Source of the DNA: Clostridiales bacterium
GTDB taxonomy: Bacteria > Bacillota > Clostridia > Christensenellales > Aristaeellaceae
Length of the DNA: 10,592 nt
NCBI GenBank assembly: GCA_004555535.1
Contig: SFHU01000101.1
Span: 1-10,592 of the forward strand
Direction of reading: 5' to 3'
Made by a program: the position numbers and the translations under genes. Below the pieces are notes generated by a model. The model was not told the DNA's origin and made no database searches. It saw only the letters and a list, made by a program, of their open reading frames with translations. Numbering within the stretch: the stretch's first letter is position 1; every line of letters begins with the position of its first letter. This document shows positions 6,687 through 10,592 of this stretch, one piece after another.

Positions 6687-8458
6687 TCTATGGCAACAAG
6701 GAGGGCATACGCGATTCCCTGCTGGCGCAGATGGAAAAGCTGTATGACCTTGATCTGGGCGGCGAGGTCTTTGCGCCGGTCGAGCTGCTGGAGCTGATGG
6801 CCGCGTTCACCGCTGCCATCAACCGGGAAATCAGCCTCTACATCTCGCGCAGCGGCGCGATTCTGGACATCACCATCGGCCAGCTGGGCAGCGTCGAGCT
6901 CAAGGACATGCGCCTGCGCCGCAACGCGCGGCGGCTGAGCATGGTGCGCTGCATTCACACGCATCCGGGCGGAAATCCGCAGCTTTCGGATGTGGACATC
7001 AGCTCGCTGCGCTCCATGCGCTTTGATGCGATGGCGGCTGTCGGCGTAGCGGAGAACGGACGTCCGACTGGCATGCAGGCGGCGTTTCTGGGCGAATACG
7101 TCAACGGAATTAATCAGGTCGTGCTCACGGACATCCTGCCGATGAAGCGGATTCCGCAGCACGCGCTGATGGAGGCCATAGAGCGGGCTGACAGCGAGGT
7201 GCTGAGGGGTGCGCCGAGCCAGACGCAGGAGCAGCAGGAGCGCGCCTACCTCGTCGGGCTGGACAGCGAGCGTTCCCTCGATGAGCTTGCCCGCCTGGCG
7301 GACACGGCGGGCGCCGTGGTCGTCGGACGGATGCTGCAGAAAAAGGCGAAGCCCGACACGGCGACGTATATCGGCAGCGGCAAGGCGGATGAGCTCTCGC
7401 TGGATTGCCAGGCCCGCGAAGCCGATCTGGTGATCTTCGACGACGAGCTCTCCGGCGTGCAGACGAGAAATCTGGAGGAAATCCTGCGCGGGGTCAAGGT
7501 GCTCGACAGAACGGCGCTGATCCTGGATATCTTCGCACAGCGTGCGCAGTCCCGCGAGGGCCGGCTGCAGGTCGAGCTGGCGCAGATGGCCTATCAGCTC
7601 CCGCGGCTGACGGGACACGGCGTGTCCATGTCGCGCCTGGGCGGCGGCATCGGCACCAGAGGACCGGGCGAGACGCGCCTGGAGATGGACAGGCGCCGCA
7701 TTCGCCGGCGCATGAGCGATCTGCGGCAGGACATCGAGGCGCTGGGAAGCCAGCGCGAGCTGCGCCGTCTGCGGCGGGAGAAGAACAAGGTGCCCGTCGT
7801 GGCGCTGGTCGGCTATACGAACGCGGGAAAATCGACCATGCTCAACGCGCTCAGCGGCGCAGGCGTGCTGGCTGAGGACAAGCTCTTCGCGACGCTGGAT
7901 CCTGTCGTGCGCACGGTCCGCTTCCCGACGGGCGGGGAATTCCTCCTGGTTGACACGGTCGGCTTCATCAGCAAGCTGCCGCACGCGCTCGTCGATGCTT
8001 TCCGCTCGACGCTTGAGGAGGCGCTGCTGGCGGATGTTCTGCTGATCATCTCGGATGGCGCTTCGGAGGAGATGGAGCATCAGCACGACGTCGTGCTCGA
8101 GGTGCTTTCCTCGCTCGGCGCCGCAGACAAGCCGAAGATCGACGTCATCAACAAGGTCGACCTGCTCGGGACTCCGCCGCAATGGCCTGGGGCGATCCCT
8201 GTCAGCGCAAAGACAGGAGAGGGCATGGATGCGCTGCTTGAGGAGATCAAGCGGATGCTGCGCGGCGTGCAGAGACCCCTTCGCGTGGAGATTCCCTACG
8301 CGCAGGGCAGCCTGGTGTCCATGCTGCACGAGAGCGCGGCCATTTTGCGCGAGGAATACACGGACAGCGGCATCTGCGTGGAGGTCATGACGGACGAGCA
8401 GACGGCCGGGAGGCTGTCCGCCAGGCTGGGCGCGAAGGCGCTGACCTGGCTCGACTGA
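6683..8458 (+). CDS. hflX: GTPase HflX with N-terminal JAMM-like extension
   Basis: HflX is a ribosome-binding GTPase that splits stalled or stressed 70S ribosomes in the cytosol. This copy has 591 residues, versus about 426 in E. coli. The HflX part starts near residue 188 and includes the glycine-rich stretch G-G-G-I-G-T-R-G-P-G-E-T-R-L-E. GTP-binding motifs are G1 G-Y-T-N-A-G-K-S at 377-384, G3 D-T-V-G-F at 424-428, G4 N-K-V-D at 490-493 and G5 S-A-K at 508-510. The first 180 or so residues are a separate domain carrying H92-T-H94-P and S102-D-V-D105, which fits the JAMM/MPN metal-site pattern HxHx7SxxD; E49 is a possible upstream glutamate. I recall similar long HflX proteins in clostridia, so the extension is likely a lineage feature and not a recent fusion. 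The ATG overlaps the upstream stop and follows AAGGAG at 6672-6677. Confidence 0.95.
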   Translation: MIYGNKEGIRDSLLAQMEKLYDLDLGGEVFAPVELLELMAAFTAAINREISLYISRSGAILDITIGQLGSVELKDMRLRRNARRLSMVRCIHTHPGGNPQLSDVDISSLRSMRFDAMAAVGVAENGRPTGMQAAFLGEYVNGINQVVLTDILPMKRIPQHALMEAIERADSEVLRGAPSQTQEQQERAYLVGLDSERSLDELARLADTAGAVVVGRMLQKKAKPDTATYIGSGKADELSLDCQAREADLVIFDDELSGVQTRNLEEILRGVKVLDRTALILDIFAQRAQSREGRLQVELAQMAYQLPRLTGHGVSMSRLGGGIGTRGPGETRLEMDRRRIRRRMSDLRQDIEALGSQRELRRLRREKNKVPVVALVGYTNAGKSTMLNALSGAGVLAEDKLFATLDPVVRTVRFPTGGEFLLVDTVGFISKLPHALVDAFRSTLEEALLADVLLIISDGASEEMEHQHDVVLEVLSSLGAADKPKIDVINKVDLLGTPPQWPGAIPVSAKTGEGMDALLEEIKRMLRGVQRPLRVEIPYAQGSLVSMLHESAAILREEYTDSGICVEVMTDEQTAGRLSARLGAKALTWLD

Positions 8459-8486
8459 TTGTGTACACAGAGAGGAATAGATCGAC

Positions 8487-9239
8487 ATGATATCCATTCG
8501 GACAGTTGCCGCGCTGGCGGTCGGCGCCGCGATGATGTTTGATTCGTGGGGCTATGTGATGCCGCACCAGGACCCGACGGACGTGCTCATCCTGGTCAAC
8601 AAGACCAATCGCGCGCCCGCCGTGCCGATGACGCTGGTGAAGCCCGACGTCACACCGACGGAGGAAGCGCTCGGCGAGAACATTTACATGCGGCCCGAGG
8701 CGGCTTCGGCACTCGAGGCGCTCTTTGACGGCGCGGCGGAGGAGGGCGTTACGCTCTACGCGACGAGCGGATACCGCAGCTATTCCACGCAGAAGGCGAT
8801 CTTTGACCGCAAGCTCGAGAAGATGTCCGAGGCGCAGGCCAACAGGAGCGTCGCTAAGCCGGGCTACTCCGAGCACCAGACGGGGCTGGCCATGGATGTC
8901 GAGGGCGAGACGACCAAGGGGACGGGCCTGACGGCCGCCTTCGGAGAATCGCCGGAGGGCATCTGGCTCGCGGAAAACTGCTACGATTACGGGTTCATCA
9001 TCCGCTATCCGCAAGGAAAGAGCAGTATCACGGGCTACGTCTACGAGCCGTGGCACATCCGTTATGTCGGCGTTGAGGCCGCCAAGGAGATTCAGGCGCT
9101 CGATGTGACATTTGAGGAATATATCCTCCTGATCCGCCAGGAAAGAATTGAGGCGCTTGAAGCATCACAGGCTGGGGCCGGACAGACGGAAGAAGGAGAG
9201 ATCGGGGAAGGAGAGCAGACCGATGAACTGGAGAGTTAA
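8487..9239 (+). CDS. VanY-type D-alanyl-D-alanine carboxypeptidase, copy 1
   Basis: This is a 250-residue zinc peptidase of the M15B (VanY/DdcB) family, which removes the terminal D-Ala from peptidoglycan stem peptides outside the membrane. Visible motifs are L-V-N-K-T-N near 36-41, S-G-Y-R-S-Y around 93-98, S-E-H130-Q-T-G-L-A-M-D137 (zinc ligands H130 and D137), and E187-P-W-H190 (catalytic Glu and third zinc ligand). All key residues are present, so it should be active. The N-terminus has a short hydrophobic stretch (7-18) that may act as an uncleaved anchor; no clear cleavage site is seen. The C-terminus (about 225-250) is acidic, Gly/Glu-rich and probably disordered. It begins 28 bases after hflX with AGAGAGGA at 8469-8476. 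A vancomycin-resistance role is not implied, as no vanHAX or vanRS genes are near. Confidence 0.92.
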   Translation: MISIRTVAALAVGAAMMFDSWGYVMPHQDPTDVLILVNKTNRAPAVPMTLVKPDVTPTEEALGENIYMRPEAASALEALFDGAAEEGVTLYATSGYRSYSTQKAIFDRKLEKMSEAQANRSVAKPGYSEHQTGLAMDVEGETTKGTGLTAAFGESPEGIWLAENCYDYGFIIRYPQGKSSITGYVYEPWHIRYVGVEAAKEIQALDVTFEEYILLIRQERIEALEASQAGAGQTEEGEIGEGEQTDELES

Positions 9240-9996
9240 GGCTACGCTTGTGGTCATGATGCTGATGACACTGTGCGTGTCAGGACTGGCTGAGGAGATG
9301 CTCGATCTCTCTGAGCTGGACAGCCTGGAAGAAGCGCAGACCCTGGAGGAGCCGTTGGCGCAGAAGGAATGGACCTATCCCATTCCGTATGAGCTGCTCA
9401 AGGCGAGCGACTACCTTGTTCTGGTCAACCGCGACAACCTGCTCGGCGAGGATGATATTCCTGCCGATCTGGTCGACGATCTGACCTGCCGCAAAATCAG
9501 CTATGATCCGATTCGGCTGCGGGAGACGGCGGCCAATGCGCTCCAGGTGATGTTTGACGCAGCGCAGGAGGAGGGCATCTACCTCTACGCGCACTCCGGC
9601 TACCGGAGCTACCAGACGCAGAACACGATGTATTACAACCGGCTCAAGAGCAACAACGGCGTCGACGACGGCGTCGTGCAATATCCCGGCGCGTCGGAGC
9701 ACCAGTCCGGCCTGGCGATTGATATCATCAACAAGGCCGGCATCGGCAAGAAGTTCACCAGCGCCTTCGGCACGACCAAGGAAGGACTCTGGGTGGCCGA
9801 GCACTGCTGGGATTACGGATTTGTCGTCCGGTATCAGCCGGACAAGGAGGACCTGACAGGGATTACTGCCGAGCCGTGGCATCTTCGCTATGTCGGCGTG
9901 CAGGTAGCCCAATATATGCGCAGCGAGAATCTCTGCCTGGAGGAATTTACAGCACAGTGGAAGGAGGCCGCGGCCGCGTACGAAGCCGCGGAATAA
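9223..9996 (+). CDS. VanY-type D-alanyl-D-alanine carboxypeptidase, copy 2 (secreted)
   Basis: This 257-residue M15B peptidase is a paralogue of the gene before it. It starts with a good signal peptide: the basic M-N-W-R-V-K, a hydrophobic core, and a likely cleavage after G-L-A near residue 23. An acidic linker follows (about 24-47). The catalytic domain has L-V-N-R-D-N, S-G-Y-R-S-Y, S-E-H160-Q-S-G-L-A-I-D167 and E217-P-W-H220, so the zinc site and catalytic Glu are intact. I chose ATG 9223 because AAGGAG (9208-9213) precedes it and the signal peptide starts there; an in-frame TTG at 9148 would add a non-signal extension. The gene overlaps the end of copy 1 by 17 bases, so the pair is translationally coupled. 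The two copies have diverged clearly, most at the ends, so the duplication is old. The copies may differ in location: anchored versus cleaved and released. Confidence 0.93.
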   Translation: MNWRVKATLVVMMLMTLCVSGLAEEMLDLSELDSLEEAQTLEEPLAQKEWTYPIPYELLKASDYLVLVNRDNLLGEDDIPADLVDDLTCRKISYDPIRLRETAANALQVMFDAAQEEGIYLYAHSGYRSYQTQNTMYYNRLKSNNGVDDGVVQYPGASEHQSGLAIDIINKAGIGKKFTSAFGTTKEGLWVAEHCWDYGFVVRYQPDKEDLTGITAEPWHLRYVGVQVAQYMRSENLCLEEFTAQWKEAAAAYEAAE

Positions 9997-10000
9997 GGAT

Positions 10001-10592
10001 ATGAGCAAAATCATCGACATTTCGCAAAAAGTCTGCCCCGAGATGGCCGTGTATCCGGGTGATCCCCGCTATCAGACGAGAACCGTTTGCGGCTTCAAGC
10101 TCGGCGATATGTGTGAGGTCAGTGAGCTGACGATGGGCAGCCACTGCGGCACGCATATCGACGCGCCGCTGCACATGATTCCGGACGGCAAGGGGATCGA
10201 CACCATGCCGCTGGACTGCTTCTATGGCCCCTGCCGCGTACTGACCATCGGCGCATCTGTCGTCAGCGAGAAGATGCTCGCCGACATGGGGATTCAGCCG
10301 GGCGAGCGCATCCTTCTGCGCACGGATCCCACGGGCAAATATGCGCGCATCGGACGCTTCAATCCCGCTGTGCTGAGCATGCGCGCGGCGCAGTACCTCG
10401 CGGAGCTGCGCGTCAAGCTCGTGGGTATCGACGCGCCGACGGTGGAGAACATGGAGCTCTGCGACGGCGAAATCCATCGCGCGCTGCTGAGCGCGGGCGT
10501 CGCGATTCTGGAGGGCGTCTGCCTCAAGGAGGCCGTCAAGGAGCGCTATACGCTCAGCGCGCTGCCGCTCAACCTGATCGGCGAAAACGGCG
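10001..10592 (+). CDS. Cyclase / kynurenine-formamidase-like metal hydrolase (3' partial)
   Basis: The frame is open from ATG 10001 to the window end, giving 197 residues of a family usually near 205-220, so only a short C-terminus is missing. It opens with I-I-D-I-S and has Y-P-G-D-P at 18-22. The metal-site motif is S-H48-C-G-T-H52-I-D54-A-P-L-H58, matching HxGTHxDxPxH of the cyclase family (PF04199). This family includes bacterial kynurenine formamidase (KynB) and several metal-dependent amidohydrolases. A later stretch, E-I-H-R-A-L-L-S-A-G-V-A-I-L-E-G, also fits. The substrate is unknown: no kynurenine-pathway gene is visible, so kynB is not assigned. It starts 4 bases after the carboxypeptidase stop; the Shine-Dalgarno (TAAGGA, 9994-9999) is weak and very close, which suggests translation by coupling. 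Confidence 0.88.
   Translation, partial: MSKIIDISQKVCPEMAVYPGDPRYQTRTVCGFKLGDMCEVSELTMGSHCGTHIDAPLHMIPDGKGIDTMPLDCFYGPCRVLTIGASVVSEKMLADMGIQPGERILLRTDPTGKYARIGRFNPAVLSMRAAQYLAELRVKLVGIDAPTVENMELCDGEIHRALLSAGVAILEGVCLKEAVKERYTLSALPLNLIGENG

Noticed and set aside
5894..8497. Very long minus-strand open frame of 867 codons opposite the cysteine desulfurase and hflX
   Set aside because: It runs across two strongly supported + strand genes, is rich in Arg/Ala/His with no recognisable domain, and arises because high third-position GC removes stop codons on the opposite strand.
9148..9150. TTG at 9148 as the start of the second carboxypeptidase
   Set aside because: It would place 25 non-hydrophobic residues before an obvious signal peptide and lacks a good ribosome binding site; ATG 9223 has AAGGAG upstream.

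Overview
The window comes from a GC-rich bacterium, most likely a Clostridia-class Firmicute. The evidence is an Rnf operon in the clostridial order G-E-A-B, Shine-Dalgarno sites of the AGGAGG type, near-consensus sigma-A promoters, intrinsic terminators, and an HflX with the long N-terminal extension I associate with clostridial homologues. All real genes lie on the + strand. The long minus-strand reading frames are by-products of high GC.

Region 1 (1-3720) is the 3' half of an rnf operon, which encodes the membrane ferredoxin:NAD+ oxidoreductase. The gene in the rnfG position is cut by the window edge. It is unusual: it is a chain of at least five FMN-binding domains joined by Ala/Pro/Glu linkers, and two neighbouring copies are almost identical in DNA. 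rnfE, rnfA and a cysteine-rich rnfB (one N-terminal FeS module plus six ferredoxin-type motifs) follow with gaps of 12-25 bases.

Region 2 (3718-4080) is non-coding but highly structured. A perfect 12-bp stem that starts on the rnfB stop codon encloses about 180 bases with several perfect hairpins and a possible pseudoknot. A strong intrinsic terminator follows. I read this as a structured non-coding RNA in the 3' UTR of the rnf operon. It is the best candidate in the window for something not captured by gene annotation. A consensus promoter for glyA comes next.

Region 3 (4035-5400) is glyA (serine hydroxymethyltransferase), a single-gene unit with its own promoter and terminator.

Region 4 (5448-10592) looks like one operon with a good promoter. 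It holds a cysteine desulfurase (NifS/IscS family), an HflX GTPase with an N-terminal JAMM-like motif, two tandem VanY-type D,D-carboxypeptidases, and a cyclase/kynurenine-formamidase-family protein cut by the right edge. Junctions are ATGA or 17-base overlaps or gaps of 4-28 bases. The operon mixes sulfur transfer, ribosome rescue and cell-wall trimming, so the genes are probably co-expressed housekeeping functions, not one pathway.
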